Shown piece by piece: positions 16,464 to 25,164 of a stretch of 38,632 nt of DNA; positions within the stretch are counted from its first letter, which is position 1; each line of letters starts with the position of its first letter. The translations under genes were made by a program, and so were the position numbers. The notes below the pieces were generated by a model, which did no database searches, had not been told where the DNA came from, and saw nothing but the letters and a program-made list of their open reading frames with translations. The stretch comes from Desulfatiglans anilini DSM 4660 (GTDB lineage: Bacteria; Desulfobacterota; DSM-4660; Desulfatiglandales; Desulfatiglandaceae): positions 1 to 38,632 of the forward strand of contig NZ_AULM01000036.1 in assembly GCF_000422285.1 (NCBI RefSeq), given 5' to 3'.

Positions 16464-16497
16464 AAAAAGGGGCTACGGTTCATCACCGTAACCCCTT
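16464..16497 (-). terminator. Intrinsic terminator of tRNA-Phe
   Basis: On the minus strand GGGGTTACGGT pairs with ACCGTAGCCCC around a GATGA loop, followed by a T5 run. It lies about ten bases past the tRNA 3' end. Confidence 0.75.
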
Positions 16498-16505
16498 GTT
16501 TTCGC

Positions 16506-16581
16506 TGGTGCCGAGACACAGAATCGAACTGTGGACACGGGGATTTTCAGTCCCCTGCTCTACCGACTGAGCTATCTCGGC
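16506..16581 (-). tRNA. tRNA-Phe (anticodon GAA)
   Basis: The 76-nt gene on the minus strand starts GCCGAGATAGCTCAGTCGG and ends with an encoded CCA. The acceptor stem GCCGAGA/TCTCGGC, D arm, T arm (TTCGATTC) and anticodon stem GGGGA/TCCCC with loop CTGAAAA can all be paired. The anticodon GAA reads Phe codons. It lies downstream of rnhA in the same direction. Confidence 0.97.
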
Positions 16582-16674
16582 GCGACAGTGAGAGCCATTA
16601 TAGGTTTGCGTGTGAGGCAGGTCAAGCTGAAATTTACGGCTGATCCGCTTCAGCCGGGTTTTTCCATCCGGGGG

Positions 16675-17130
16675 CTAAGCCTTGCCCGTGCACTGATCGA
16701 TGGCTGACCGGGCCAGGGCATCGCACCGCTCGTTTTCCGGATGGCCATGATGCCCTCTGACCCATCTCCATTCTATCTGGTGCTTCCGGCTCAAGGCCAG
16801 CAGCTCTTCCCAAAGGTCCCGGTTCTTGACCGGCTGCTTCAGGCTGTTCACCCAGTCTCTGCGGACCCAGCCGGGCAGCCACTCCGTCATGCCCCGTTTC
16901 ACATAATTCGAATCGGTCACCACCCGCACCCGGCAAGGTCGATCGAGAGCCTGCAGCGCCTCGATGACGGCCCGCATCTCCATTCGATTGTTGGTCGTCA
17001 TCTTTTCGCAGCCGGAGATCTCCCGGGTCACTCCTCGATATCTGAGAACGGCGCCGTAGCCTCCGGGGCCGGGGTTGCCCCTGCAGGCCCCATCCGTGAA
17101 GACTTCTACTATCTCCTCCCCTTCGGACAT
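16675..17130 (-). CDS. rnhA: Ribonuclease HI
   Basis: This 151-residue cytoplasmic nuclease removes RNA from RNA-DNA hybrids. All catalytic carboxylates are present: D13 ([16 protein letters not shown]), E51 ([13 protein letters not shown]), D73 (VVTDSNYV) and D137 (NERCDALA), with the His loop [11 protein letters not shown] before it. ATG 17130 overlaps the stop of the DUF1573 gene as TGATG, indicating translational coupling; a GTG one codon earlier is less likely. Length is normal for bacterial RNase HI. Confidence 0.96.
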   Translation of the reverse strand: MSEGEEIVEVFTDGACRGNPGPGGYGAVLRYRGVTREISGCEKMTTNNRMEMRAVIEALQALDRPCRVRVVTDSNYVKRGMTEWLPGWVRRDWVNSLKQPVKNRDLWEELLALSRKHQIEWRWVRGHHGHPENERCDALARSAIDQCTGKA

Positions 17131-18203
17131 CACTCTTTGCCCTGCAACTGTTTGGGAGGACCCTGCCGCCCCTCAGGGGGAAGCCCCTCGGTCTTGGATG
17201 CCGTCATCCCCCTGATCTGAATGACGATCTGAGGCATTTCAGCATAGTTTGTCTTGAGGAGGAGAAATCCGCCGAATCGCTCCTGTGCCTCGCCGGAAGC
17301 CGTAAAATGCAACCGGAATTTTTTGCCCTTCTCCAACTCCTCGATTCGGTAGGCGACCTTTCCTTCAAGGCTGAAGTTCGCCGGCGTCAGCGTGAGCGGT
17401 TTGTCGGGCGCGGCCTCGATATCGACGCTCTCCGAGATTTCGTTGCCCGCCTCACCCTGAAGCAAGACAAAGCGTTTGGAAATCTTCACAGGGGGAGCCA
17501 CCACGGCCGGCTGACGGCCGGCGACACGCCCTCTGATGCGAATGGGGATCTCCGGCCTTTCGGGGTAATTCGTCTTCAATTTCAAAACACCGTTGAAGCT
17601 TGCCGGGGTCTCGGGTGTGGTGCTGAAGGTCAGTTTGAATTGCTTCCCCTTTTCGACTTCTTCCATCTTGTACTGAACGATCTTATCCAGATCGAAAAAG
17701 ACGGGTTCGAGCGTAAGAGGCTTGTCCAACTCGGCCCGGATCTCGAGCTCCCGGGTCGCGGTTTCATCCTTATCGACCATCAGATAGACAAAACTGCTGG
17801 AGAGGTGAATGGGGACCTTCACGTCGGCCTTCATGGTCAGCTGAATCTGCTCGTTGGCGGGATCATCCGTCTGCACACGCGCAACCTTGCTGAACGCACC
17901 CTGATATCCCCTGGTATTGATCTTGAGAACCACTTTTCCTTCCCCGCCCGGGGGAACGGCCTTGTCGTAGCTGGCCACAGAGCAGCCTCAGCCGGTCTTC
18001 ACATCCAGAATGTTCAAGTGCGCCTCGCCTTCGTTCCGGATCACGAAAGCATGCTCCAGAACCGAGCCCTCGTCTACACCCTTGAAGTCGAATTCCCGCT
18101 CCGGAACCAGCGCCTTGGGCCTTTTGATCTCCTGTGCCCCGGCGGAAGCGACGCCAATTCCCATAAAGAGCAAAAGCATAAACACCATCCAAACCCTGCG
18201 CAT
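17130..18203 (-). CDS. Exported DUF1573-domain protein, putative selenoprotein (UGA at codon 72)
   Basis: ATG 18203 follows AAGGAGG. Codons 1-71 give a signal peptide ([19 protein letters not shown]) and the start of a DUF1573 domain ([35 protein letters not shown]). Codon 72 is TGA (17990-17988). The same frame continues [36 protein letters not shown] and on through two further beta-rich repeats to TGA at 17132-17130, 357 residues in all. The family motif here is KTxCGCTxAxY, so the UGA stands for the first Cys of CGC, giving Sec-Gly-Cys. A cut at codon 71 would leave half a domain, and the second half would have no signal peptide or ribosome site. Two repeats near residues 160-345 ([13 protein letters not shown] and [13 protein letters not shown]) are homologous to each other. 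It lies between rex and rnhA; its role is unknown, presumably in the periplasm. Confidence 0.8.
17938..17978 (-). other. Candidate bacterial SECIS region of the DUF1573 gene
   Basis: Two hairpins lie after the UGA. The first, GUGGCC (17978-17973) with GGCCGU (17961-17956), has an 11-nt loop AGCUACGACAA starting 16 nt after the UGA with G in its first two positions. The second, UUCCCC (17956-17951) with GGGGAA (17945-17940), has a CGGGC loop starting 38 nt after the UGA, at the outer limit. They share one base, so only one can be complete. The first fits the bSECIS rules better. Confidence 0.45.
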
Positions 18204-18261
18204 AAACCAAACCTCCTTGTTTCATCAAAGAATGCAGCCAGCTTTTTCACCCCCACCGGCT

Positions 18262-18903
18262 CTACGGATCGAGCCTGTGATGGAGCTTGTACGTCAGAAC
18301 ATCCAGTTTAACCGTAAAATCAATGTTTTCAACAAGACAGCATTCAGGGACCACAATGCGCGTCGGAGAAAAATTCAGCAGCGCGTGCACCTCAGCCTCC
18401 AGAAACTCGTCAGCCACCATCTGCGCCGCCGAAGCCGGTGTGGAGATCACGCCGATCTCGATCCGACGTTCCTTGACAGTCGTTTCGAGCTCTTTGATGT
18501 CCTGGATCTGAATCCCGCTCGGCGTAAGCTGTCCGATCTTTTCAGGATCGCTGTCGAAGGCCGCAACACATACAAAACCCCTCGCCGCGAGGCTTTCCTG
18601 CTGAAGAAGAGCCGAACCGAGGTTTCCGACGCCGGCCACGGCGATCTTCCAGTCTCGGTTGACAGCCAGAATCTTCTTGATGTGGGTCTGCAGGTCGATG
18701 ACGTCATAGCCGACCCCTCTCACCCCGAACTCACCAAAATACCCGAGATCCTTACGAACTTGAGCGGGATTCACCTGGCACAGCCACGCCAGCTTATCCG
18801 ACGAGACCATTCTGTAACCATCGAATTCCAGAAGCTCCAACTGCCGGTAATAGAGCGAGAGCCGTGTGATGGTGGCCTTGGGAATTTTAACCTGTTTTCG
18901 CAA
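18262..18903 (-). CDS. rex: Redox-sensing transcriptional repressor Rex
   Basis: Rex senses the NADH/NAD+ ratio and represses fermentative or respiratory genes. The 213-residue protein has an N-terminal winged helix (KIPKATITRLSLYYRQLELL; VNPAQVRKDLGYFGEFGVRG), the Rossmann motif VAGVGNLGSALL (G91-x-G93-xx-G96) and the dimer-swapping C-terminal helix. A longer frame exists upstream, but a TTG at 18903 has AGGAGA 7 nt before it, and the resulting MRKQVKIPKATI start matches the usual Rex N-terminus and length. The DUF1573 gene follows after 58 bp in the same direction. Confidence 0.93.
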   Translation of the reverse strand: MRKQVKIPKATITRLSLYYRQLELLEFDGYRMVSSDKLAWLCQVNPAQVRKDLGYFGEFGVRGVGYDVIDLQTHIKKILAVNRDWKIAVAGVGNLGSALLQQESLAARGFVCVAAFDSDPEKIGQLTPSGIQIQDIKELETTVKERRIEIGVISTPASAAQMVADEFLEAEVHALLNFSPTRIVVPECCLVENIDFTVKLDVLTYKLHHRLDP

Positions 18904-19143
18904 TGCATTGTCTCCTGAATTCTCCGACGTTCGGGCCGCCTGAGGTATTTTTACAGACGCCGAAAGAACTGTGAGTGTATGCTGAGAACCCACCCAAGTC
19001 AAGAACCTCAGCTTGGCGTGCCGGGCGGCCTCACCGCGCCCGTCCGGCATACGATTTGTAATGACAAGGCAGGGATTTTTTGTTTAGAATCATCTGGTTT
19101 GTTTTTTCAGTTTTCTCCTCTGCATCGAGACACCTGAGCACCT

Positions 19144-21552
19144 ATGAGAAAAAAAGCACCCGAAAAACCCTCCGCCTCCGGAAACGTGAAGAAAAAGAAG
19201 CTCTCCGAGTCCGAAGCGGCCTCCCAGGCCGGCACGGCCCCTGCATCCCCTGAGCCCCTGTCCAGTGAAAGATACCAGGCCTTTGTCGAGAACATCGGGG
19301 AAGGCGTTTACGAAATCGACATTCTGGGACATTTCACCTATTTCAACAACTCGCTTGCCAGGATTTTCGGCTACCCCCCCGAAGAAATCCTCTACAGAAG
19401 CTTTTCCATCTTCATGGATGAAGATTACGCCCGCAAGGGGTTTGATACCTTCAACAAGATCTATCGGACCGGCGAGGGCATCAATGACATGATCTGGGAA
19501 ATCCGCCGGAAGGATGGATCCACCCGGATCATCGAACTTTCCGCCAACCTCGTGGTCAACAAGGCCAGTGAAAAAACCGGTTTTCGGGGCATCGTCCGCG
19601 ATATCAGCGAGAGATACCGCGCCCGCGAGGCCTTGAAAAAGTCTGAACGGCGCTACCGCACCCTTCTCGAGTTCGCCCCCTATCCCATCGTGGTCTTCAA
19701 TCAGGAAGGATGCGTGGGGTATTTGAACCCGTCTTTCACCGAGGTTTTCGGCTGGACGCTCGATGAGCTCAAGGGAAAGGAAATCCCCTTCTACCCTGCG
19801 GAGCCGGGAGGCGAGACCGGAGAAAGCGTCCGGAGGCTGTTCCAGGAGAAGGGGCTCAAACGGTATGAAACCAAGCGTTTGACGAAGGACGGACGTTTGC
19901 TGGATGTCGTCATACGCGACACCGTACTCACAGACGAAGCGAACGGCACGTCCATGGAGCTGATGATCCTGCGGGATGTCACCCACGAGAAACGGCTGGC
20001 GAGAAACACCGAGGCCCTCCTCCGCATCGGCATGGCGCTGCCCCAGTATCCCGAATTGGAAGACCTGCTCGATTATGTCAGCAATGAGATCAAGAACATG
20101 GTCGACTCGGAAGGCGCGCTGGTGATTCTCCTGGACCATGAAAAAAACGAGCTCTTCTTCAAGTCCGGGGCCCATGACGATTCGGCCACCGAGCGGAAGA
20201 TCAAAGAAATCCGATATCCGGCCGACAAGGGTGTCTCAGCGGAGGTCCTCCGGACCGGGCAGCCGATTATCGTAAAGGATGCCTACAGCGATCCGAAGTT
20301 TTACACCATGGTCGACCGCCAGGCGGGGTTCAACACCCGCAGCCTCCTGGATGTCCCCTTGCGCGAGAAGGACCGGATCATCGGCGTCCTTTGCGCCATC
20401 AACAAAAAAAGCGGAGACTTCGACCAGACGGACATCGAACTCCTGAACATGATTGCCGGCACGGTAGCCCTTTCGATCGAGAACGCCCGCTTCGCAGAGG
20501 AGTTGAAGGAGGCTTACAAGGAGGTCACCGCTCTCAACCGCGCCAAGGACAAGGTCATCAATCACCTCTCGCACGAACTGCGTACACCTTTGTCGGTTCT
20601 TGCGGCATCTCTCACAATCCTCGAAAAGCGTCTGGCCCAGGTGCCCCCGGAGGCATGGAAACCCACCATGGGGCGGGCGGAGCGCAATCTGAACCGCATC
20701 CTCGAAATGCAGTATCAGCTGGATGACATCATCAGGGACTCCAATTACCAGATTCACCAGGTGGCAACGATTCTGCTCGAGTCCTGCACCGACCTCCTGG
20801 AAGCCCTGGCAGCCGAAAGGGTGGGTGAGGGTCCGCTCGTGGAGGCCATCAGAAAGCGGATCGATGATCTCTTCGTCCCCGAAGAACGTCCCGTGGAACG
20901 TATCCTGCCTCATGAGGTCATTCCCCGCATCCTCGATGAGATCGAACCGCGCTTTTCGCATCGCAGCCTGGATATCCAGCGCTATTTCACCCCGGCGCCC
21001 GCCATCGAGATCCCGATGGACGTCCTCGAAAAGGTGGTGACGGGTCTCGTCAAGAACGCCGTCGAGAACACCCCTGACCACGGACGCATCGAGCTGCGTT
21101 TGCACCAGCGGGGCAAAGGGGCCGAATTGGTCGTTCAGGACTTCGGCGTCGGGATCACCGAAGAAAATCAGCGGCGGATCTTCGAGGGGTTTTTCTCGAC
21201 CCAGGAAACGATGGCCTACTCATCCAAACACCCCTATGAATTCAATGCCGGCGGAAAAGGGGCCGACCTGCTGCGGATGAAGATCTTTTCCGAACGGTAT
21301 CACTTCAGGATCGATATGAACTCCACCCGCTGCCGCTTCATTCCGCTCAACACGGATGTCTGCCCGGGGGATATCGAAGCCTGCACCTTCTGCCGCCAAC
21401 GGGAAGACTGCCTCTCGTCCGGCGGCACCACCTTCCGCGTCTTCTTCCCCGCCGCCGACCAGGATTCCCTTTCCGGCGGAGATGGACCGCCGGATCGGCC
21501 CGACGCGACGCGAACCCGTTCGCACGAATTGCAGCAGAAAGGAGAATCATGA
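19144..21552 (+). CDS. Soluble PAS-PAS-GAF sensor histidine kinase with C-terminal Cys cluster
   Basis: This 802-residue kinase has no membrane segment. It has a Lys/Pro/Ser-rich start (1-40), PAS with PAC (about 42-160, NIGEGVYEIDILGHF; FRGIVRDISERY), a second PAS (about 165-285), GAF (about 290-460, DVPLREKDRIIGVLCAINKK), HisKA with H477 (NHLSHELRTPLSVL) and HATPase (GLVKNAVENTPDHG; VQDFGVGITEENQRRIFEGF). In place of the usual G2 box GTGLGL it has NAGGKGADLLRMKIF. After it come four cysteines, C740-x6-C747-x2-C750-x5-C756, just before the last strand. That spacing could hold a metal or Fe-S centre or a redox switch; this is inference. It is transcribed away from rex and overlaps the thioesterase gene in its stop/start. 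Confidence 0.88.
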   Translation: MRKKAPEKPSASGNVKKKKLSESEAASQAGTAPASPEPLSSERYQAFVENIGEGVYEIDILGHFTYFNNSLARIFGYPPEEILYRSFSIFMDEDYARKGFDTFNKIYRTGEGINDMIWEIRRKDGSTRIIELSANLVVNKASEKTGFRGIVRDISERYRAREALKKSERRYRTLLEFAPYPIVVFNQEGCVGYLNPSFTEVFGWTLDELKGKEIPFYPAEPGGETGESVRRLFQEKGLKRYETKRLTKDGRLLDVVIRDTVLTDEANGTSMELMILRDVTHEKRLARNTEALLRIGMALPQYPELEDLLDYVSNEIKNMVDSEGALVILLDHEKNELFFKSGAHDDSATERKIKEIRYPADKGVSAEVLRTGQPIIVKDAYSDPKFYTMVDRQAGFNTRSLLDVPLREKDRIIGVLCAINKKSGDFDQTDIELLNMIAGTVALSIENARFAEELKEAYKEVTALNRAKDKVINHLSHELRTPLSVLAASLTILEKRLAQVPPEAWKPTMGRAERNLNRILEMQYQLDDIIRDSNYQIHQVATILLESCTDLLEALAAERVGEGPLVEAIRKRIDDLFVPEERPVERILPHEVIPRILDEIEPRFSHRSLDIQRYFTPAPAIEIPMDVLEKVVTGLVKNAVENTPDHGRIELRLHQRGKGAELVVQDFGVGITEENQRRIFEGFFSTQETMAYSSKHPYEFNAGGKGADLLRMKIFSERYHFRIDMNSTRCRFIPLNTDVCPGDIEACTFCRQREDCLSSGGTTFRVFFPAADQDSLSGGDGPPDRPDATRTRSHELQQKGES

Positions 21553-21993
21553 ATGGCCCTGCGTGAATCGATCCGTTCCGCCATGTTCGCCCGGGTCCGG
21601 GAAGAAGGCTATGCAGATAAACTCGGCCTCCGCCTCGTCGACGTCGAGGAAGGATATGCCAAGGTCGAAATGAAGCCCGATACGACCAACGAGAATATTT
21701 TCGGGATGGTGCACGGGGGCGCGATCTTCTCCCTGATGGACGAGGCCTTCCAGATTTCCTGCAACAGCCACGGGACCGTCGCCGTAGCCCTTTCCGTCAG
21801 CGTGGTCTACCACCGGCCACCCGAGGCGGGGGCGACCCTCACGGCGGAATCCCGCGAAGTCCACCGCTCCGCCAAGACCGGGACCTACGACATCCATGTG
21901 CGGGATGAAAAGGACCGTCTCATCGCCTCCTGCCAGGCGCTCGCTTATCGCAAGAAGGATCGTCTGCCTTTCCTCCCGGTCGGGGATGCCTGA
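21553..21993 (+). CDS. Hotdog-fold thioesterase (PaaI family)
   Basis: This 146-residue protein has the hotdog signature NIFGMVHGGAIFSLMDEAFQ (Asn, HGG and the catalytic Asp/Glu on the long helix), followed by VALSVSVVYHRPPEAGATLT. Such enzymes hydrolyse acyl-CoA thioesters, often aromatic or medium-chain. ATG 21553 directly follows the kinase stop (TGAATG), with AAAGGAG upstream inside the kinase gene, so translation is probably coupled. The substrate cannot be told from sequence. Confidence 0.85.
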   Translation: MALRESIRSAMFARVREEGYADKLGLRLVDVEEGYAKVEMKPDTTNENIFGMVHGGAIFSLMDEAFQISCNSHGTVAVALSVSVVYHRPPEAGATLTAESREVHRSAKTGTYDIHVRDEKDRLIASCQALAYRKKDRLPFLPVGDA

Positions 21994-22047
21994 ACGACAA
22001 CATAACAAAGTAAGTCTATCCCTGAAACTCACTCGGGAGGTGCTGCG

Positions 22048-22494
22048 ATGGAATCCAGCCGGTCGGACGCCGGGTGCGGCAGTCCGGGCAAATCGGCTGC
22101 AGCGAAGCGGGCCATGGAAGACTGCGCCGAGCACATGGATGAACTGGTCGGCCTGATCTCCTGGCTCCAGATCGATCAGATCAGGAAAAGGGCCTTCAAA
22201 CACGAAAAACCTCTGGCACGGTTGGCCGATAGATGGTTCGTGCTCTGCAAGACATTCGAAGACCGCACCCGAAACCTCCTCGACAACGACACTGAAGAGG
22301 ACCCCGGCAAGCAGCGGACCCCATCCCTTCTCTCGCAGATCGAACGGACCGAAGCGACCCTGCAGGAGTTGAGCACAGAGCGGGCCATCGTTACGCAGCA
22401 GCATCTGGAAGTCCTCGACAACCTCCTCGAAACCATGGAAGCGGCACTCGGGATCCCCGGAAACCAGCCGCAGGGGCCATTGACAGATTTTTGA
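22048..22494 (+). CDS. Hypothetical helical protein
   Basis: This 148-residue protein starts at ATG 22048 behind GGGAGGTG. I do not recognise a family. It is mostly charged and helical: AMEDCAEHMDELVGLISWLQ, then RTRNLLDNDTEEDPG, and a heptad-rich segment SLLSQIERTEATLQELSTER to LEVLDNLLETME that is probably a coiled coil. There is no signal peptide or membrane helix. It lies between the thioesterase and hpt in the same direction, likely in one transcript. Confidence 0.7.
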   Translation: MESSRSDAGCGSPGKSAAAKRAMEDCAEHMDELVGLISWLQIDQIRKRAFKHEKPLARLADRWFVLCKTFEDRTRNLLDNDTEEDPGKQRTPSLLSQIERTEATLQELSTERAIVTQQHLEVLDNLLETMEAALGIPGNQPQGPLTDF

Positions 22495-22584
22495 GAGCGC
22501 ACTATCCTTTTGGCCGGTGACATTCTCATCCCGGCCGAGCTTGAACAGCCCTCAACACCGGGTCGGACCACACAGGAGAAAAAC

Positions 22585-23100
22585 GTGAAAAAAACCCTTT
22601 TTATCTCCAGGGACGCCATTGCTCAGCGAGTGGCGGAGCTGGCCCGCGAGATCGCCCGGGACTACGGCCAGGATAAGCCCATCTTGATCGGGGTCTTGAA
22701 CGGGTCCGTTTTTTTCTTCGCCGACCTGGTGCGCGCACTGGATCTGCCGTGTGAAATCGATTTCGTCCGCGCCGCCAGCTACGGCATGTCCATGGACAGC
22801 AGCGGCTGCATCCGGTTGACCAAGGAGCCGGAGATCCCGCTCGAAGGGCGCAGGGTCCTTCTGGTCGAAGACATCGTCGACACCGGGCAGACCATTTCGC
22901 TCCTGATCGAGACCCTGAGGCATCAGAATCCGCAAGAACTCAAGATCTGCGTTCTGATCGACAAACTGGAACGCCGTACCCAGGAGGTTCCGATCGATTA
23001 CTATGGATTCAGGGTGGAGGAAGGATTTCTCGTCGGCTATGGGTTGGACTACGCCGAGCAATACCGCCAGCTGCCGGAGATATTCACTTTGGAGCCCTGA
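22585..23100 (+). CDS. hpt: Hypoxanthine phosphoribosyltransferase
   Basis: The enzyme converts hypoxanthine or guanine and PRPP to IMP or GMP. It has 171 residues with the substrate loop GVLNGSVFFFADLVRAL, the PRPP-binding motif VLLVEDIVDTGQT (91-103), FVRAASYGMSM and the purine-binding end DYYGFRVEEGFLVGYGLDY. GTG 22585 is taken as start because AGGAGA lies 5-10 nt upstream and the resulting N-terminus MKKTLFISRDAI fits the family. The open frame extends further upstream without a good start. Confidence 0.93.
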   Translation: MKKTLFISRDAIAQRVAELAREIARDYGQDKPILIGVLNGSVFFFADLVRALDLPCEIDFVRAASYGMSMDSSGCIRLTKEPEIPLEGRRVLLVEDIVDTGQTISLLIETLRHQNPQELKICVLIDKLERRTQEVPIDYYGFRVEEGFLVGYGLDYAEQYRQLPEIFTLEP

Positions 23101-23132
23101 ATCCCGCAGCGGGAAAATGAGGGAGGATGCCC

Positions 23133-24080
23133 ATGATTATCCAGTGTGAGCGGTGCAAGAGCCGCTTCCGCGTCGATGAAACCCTGCTCGATCCGGGTGG
23201 CACACAGGTGCGATGCTCGATTTGCAGGCACATCTTCAGGGCCTTTCCCCCCGCCCCCCCGCCGGCACTCGCAGACGCAGACCAGGCCCTTGAGAGACCT
23301 GCAGAAGAGCGGACGAACCTCGAGGAAGCGCCGTATTTTCCTCTGGATGATGAGGAATCTACGCAAACCTCGAAAAGCGATGCCGAAATCGATTTCGACG
23401 CCCTGATCGAAAGCGTTTACCGTCACGATGACATCGAGCCGGAGGAGACAGCCGCAGAGGAAGAAACTCCGGACTTTCAACAGGAGGACGAAACAGCGTT
23501 AGGAACGGATGCCGGGTCGCAGGCGAACGAAGAGGGCCAGCCCGGGCGAAAAAACCGCATCTGGCTGTATCTGCTGATATTTTTCACACTGCTTCTCGCC
23601 GCCGGTGCGGGCGTCTGGTTTTTCGCGCCCGAGTACATCCCTTCCTCCATTCCATTCATCGAAAAGGCGAAGCCCACGACAGAAGACACAGGCGCCAGGC
23701 AGCTGCGCCTGGCCGAGATCAACGGACGATTCATGCCATCCGAGAAGGCCGGTTCCCTTTTCGTCATCAACGGCACGGTCATCAACCAGTACCCGGAAAA
23801 GCGAAGTTTTGTCCTTCTGCGGGCAAATCTGGTCGATGAACAAGGGCAGATCGTGCAGACGCGAGAGGCCTATGCGGGCAATTCCTTAAAGGACGAAGAA
23901 CTGAAAACGATGACCATGGAGGAAATCACGGCGCGGATGCAGAACCGTTATGGGGTGGCACGCAGCAACTTCAATATAGAACCCGGCGCCGCCCTGCCCT
24001 TCACGATCGTCTTCGGGCCGTTGCCCGGCAAACTGCGGGAATTCACCGTCGAAGCGGTCGAATCCTCCCCGGGGATGTAG
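23133..24080 (+). CDS. Zinc-ribbon (MJ0042) and DUF3426 membrane protein
   Basis: This 315-residue protein has an N-terminal zinc ribbon (C5, C8, C28, C31; MIIQCERCKSRFRVDE, VRCSICRHIF). A long acidic, probably disordered region follows (40-135), then one membrane helix (about 142-160, IWLYLLIFFTLLLAAGAGVW) and a C-terminal beta domain with LFVINGTVINQYPEKRSFVL, the DUF3426 signature. The type is common in Deltaproteobacteria and its function is unknown. ATG 23133 is better spaced from GGGAGG than ATG 23127. It converges on the nucleotidyltransferase gene with 50 bp between. Confidence 0.85.
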   Translation: MIIQCERCKSRFRVDETLLDPGGTQVRCSICRHIFRAFPPAPPPALADADQALERPAEERTNLEEAPYFPLDDEESTQTSKSDAEIDFDALIESVYRHDDIEPEETAAEEETPDFQQEDETALGTDAGSQANEEGQPGRKNRIWLYLLIFFTLLLAAGAGVWFFAPEYIPSSIPFIEKAKPTTEDTGARQLRLAEINGRFMPSEKAGSLFVINGTVINQYPEKRSFVLLRANLVDEQGQIVQTREAYAGNSLKDEELKTMTMEEITARMQNRYGVARSNFNIEPGAALPFTIVFGPLPGKLREFTVEAVESSPGM

Positions 24081-24130
24081 GGGCGAGGGCCGTTTGGCGG
24101 TCTTCGTCTCGGAGCCGGTTTGGACACCGT

Positions 24131-24943
24131 TCACCCCTTCTTTCGGCGCATGGCATAAATCTCCTGCGCCCGCCGCAGGCTTTCCGGATCGTCAACCCCC
24201 ATGACCTCGCTTTCGTCGCAGACCACGCGGCAGCCTACCGTCAAGCCCGCCTCGTTCAAGTAATCCACCAGATCCGTGATAAAATATTCCTCGATGGTTT
24301 TCATGGCGCCATTCACCCGCTTTTCCACCCGGTGGGGGCGCGATTCCAAAACCGGCAGGAACCTGCCAAGGACCTCTCTACGTACGGCGTAGATCCCGGC
24401 GTTGCATATCGTCAGGCGCTTCTGCGTCTCGGGGGGATAATCCTTCCAGTAAGTCCACTCCGTAATACGCATCACCCGGTCCTCCTCCATTTCCACCAGA
24501 CCGTAGCGGCGCTTTTCCCGGGGCTTAAAGCCGAGCACCATGAAGGGGTGCTGCACCAGACCGTCTACCAACGCCCCGTAAGTCGACGCCTCGACAAGAG
24601 GGACATCTCCCATGGTGATCAACAGGGCGTCAAAGGACGTTTTTTCAATGAAGGGGGCCGCCGCAATGAGCGCGCCACCGGTCCCGTTCAGCTCGGGCTG
24701 CCGGCAGTAGGTGACATCGAGATGCCGGGTCGCCTCCCTGACTTCCGCCTCTCGATGGTGGACCACGATCGCCTTCGGCCCGGCCGGGAGGTTTTTCACG
24801 ATTTCGAAAATCAACGGCTGACGGCCGACAAACGGCCCGCCTTCCGGCAGCAGGGGAAGAAGGGTCTTGTTGCCGGCGTAGCCTTCCATCCGGCTGCCGC
24901 GCCCCGCCGCCATCACCAAAGAGGCGGTCATCGATAGCGTCAT
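24131..24943 (-). CDS. Sugar-phosphate nucleotidyltransferase-like protein
   Basis: This 270-residue protein has the nucleotidyltransferase loop LVMAAGRGSRMEG with the following catalytic Lys (NKTLLPL), and PELNGTGGALIAAAPFI and LLITMGDVPLVEAST, where GD binds metal. It resembles the N-terminal domain of GlmU-like uridylyltransferases but lacks the acetyltransferase beta-helix. Start ATG 24943 has a modest AGGAAG site. There is no sugar-pathway gene beside it, so the substrate is open. Confidence 0.82.
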   Translation of the reverse strand: MTLSMTASLVMAAGRGSRMEGYAGNKTLLPLLPEGGPFVGRQPLIFEIVKNLPAGPKAIVVHHREAEVREATRHLDVTYCRQPELNGTGGALIAAAPFIEKTSFDALLITMGDVPLVEASTYGALVDGLVQHPFMVLGFKPREKRRYGLVEMEEDRVMRITEWTYWKDYPPETQKRLTICNAGIYAVRREVLGRFLPVLESRPHRVEKRVNGAMKTIEEYFITDLVDYLNEAGLTVGCRVVCDESEVMGVDDPESLRRAQEIYAMRRKKG

Positions 24944-25074
24944 TCAGCTTCCTTTCGAGTTCCTTTCAAGCCCCGCAAGGCCGGGTAGATCAGACCTTTC
25001 GAGCTGCATCTCGGGCCCCCCGGGCCCCTTCCCGAATTTTTCCGGCTGCGGCCGCGGCTCACCTGAACAAGACA

Positions 25075-25115
25075 ATCCCGCCGGATCACAGAATCATCCC
25101 GCGATCCGGCGGGAT
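25075..25115. repeat. Perfect 13-bp inverted repeat (REP-like hairpin)
   Basis: ATCCCGCCGGATC (25075-25087) and its exact reverse complement (25103-25115) enclose a 15-nt loop. It lies between the acyl-CoA dehydrogenase stop and the nucleotidyltransferase start, both leftward. Without a U-run on either side it is more like a REP element or mRNA-stability hairpin than a terminator. Confidence 0.6.
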
Positions 25116-25164
25116 AGAGCGACGGCCGCCCGGGGTGAACCAGGGGGTCCAACGCCTTGCCGAA

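Noticed and set aside
17130-18203. Two separate genes instead of one DUF1573 selenoprotein
   Set aside because: The left part would be half a domain with a signal peptide; the right part would start inside the domain, without a ribosome site or export signal.
19056-19067. TTGTAATGACAA as a Rex operator
   Set aside because: Half-sites are only four bases and the full Rex consensus (8-4-8) is not met.
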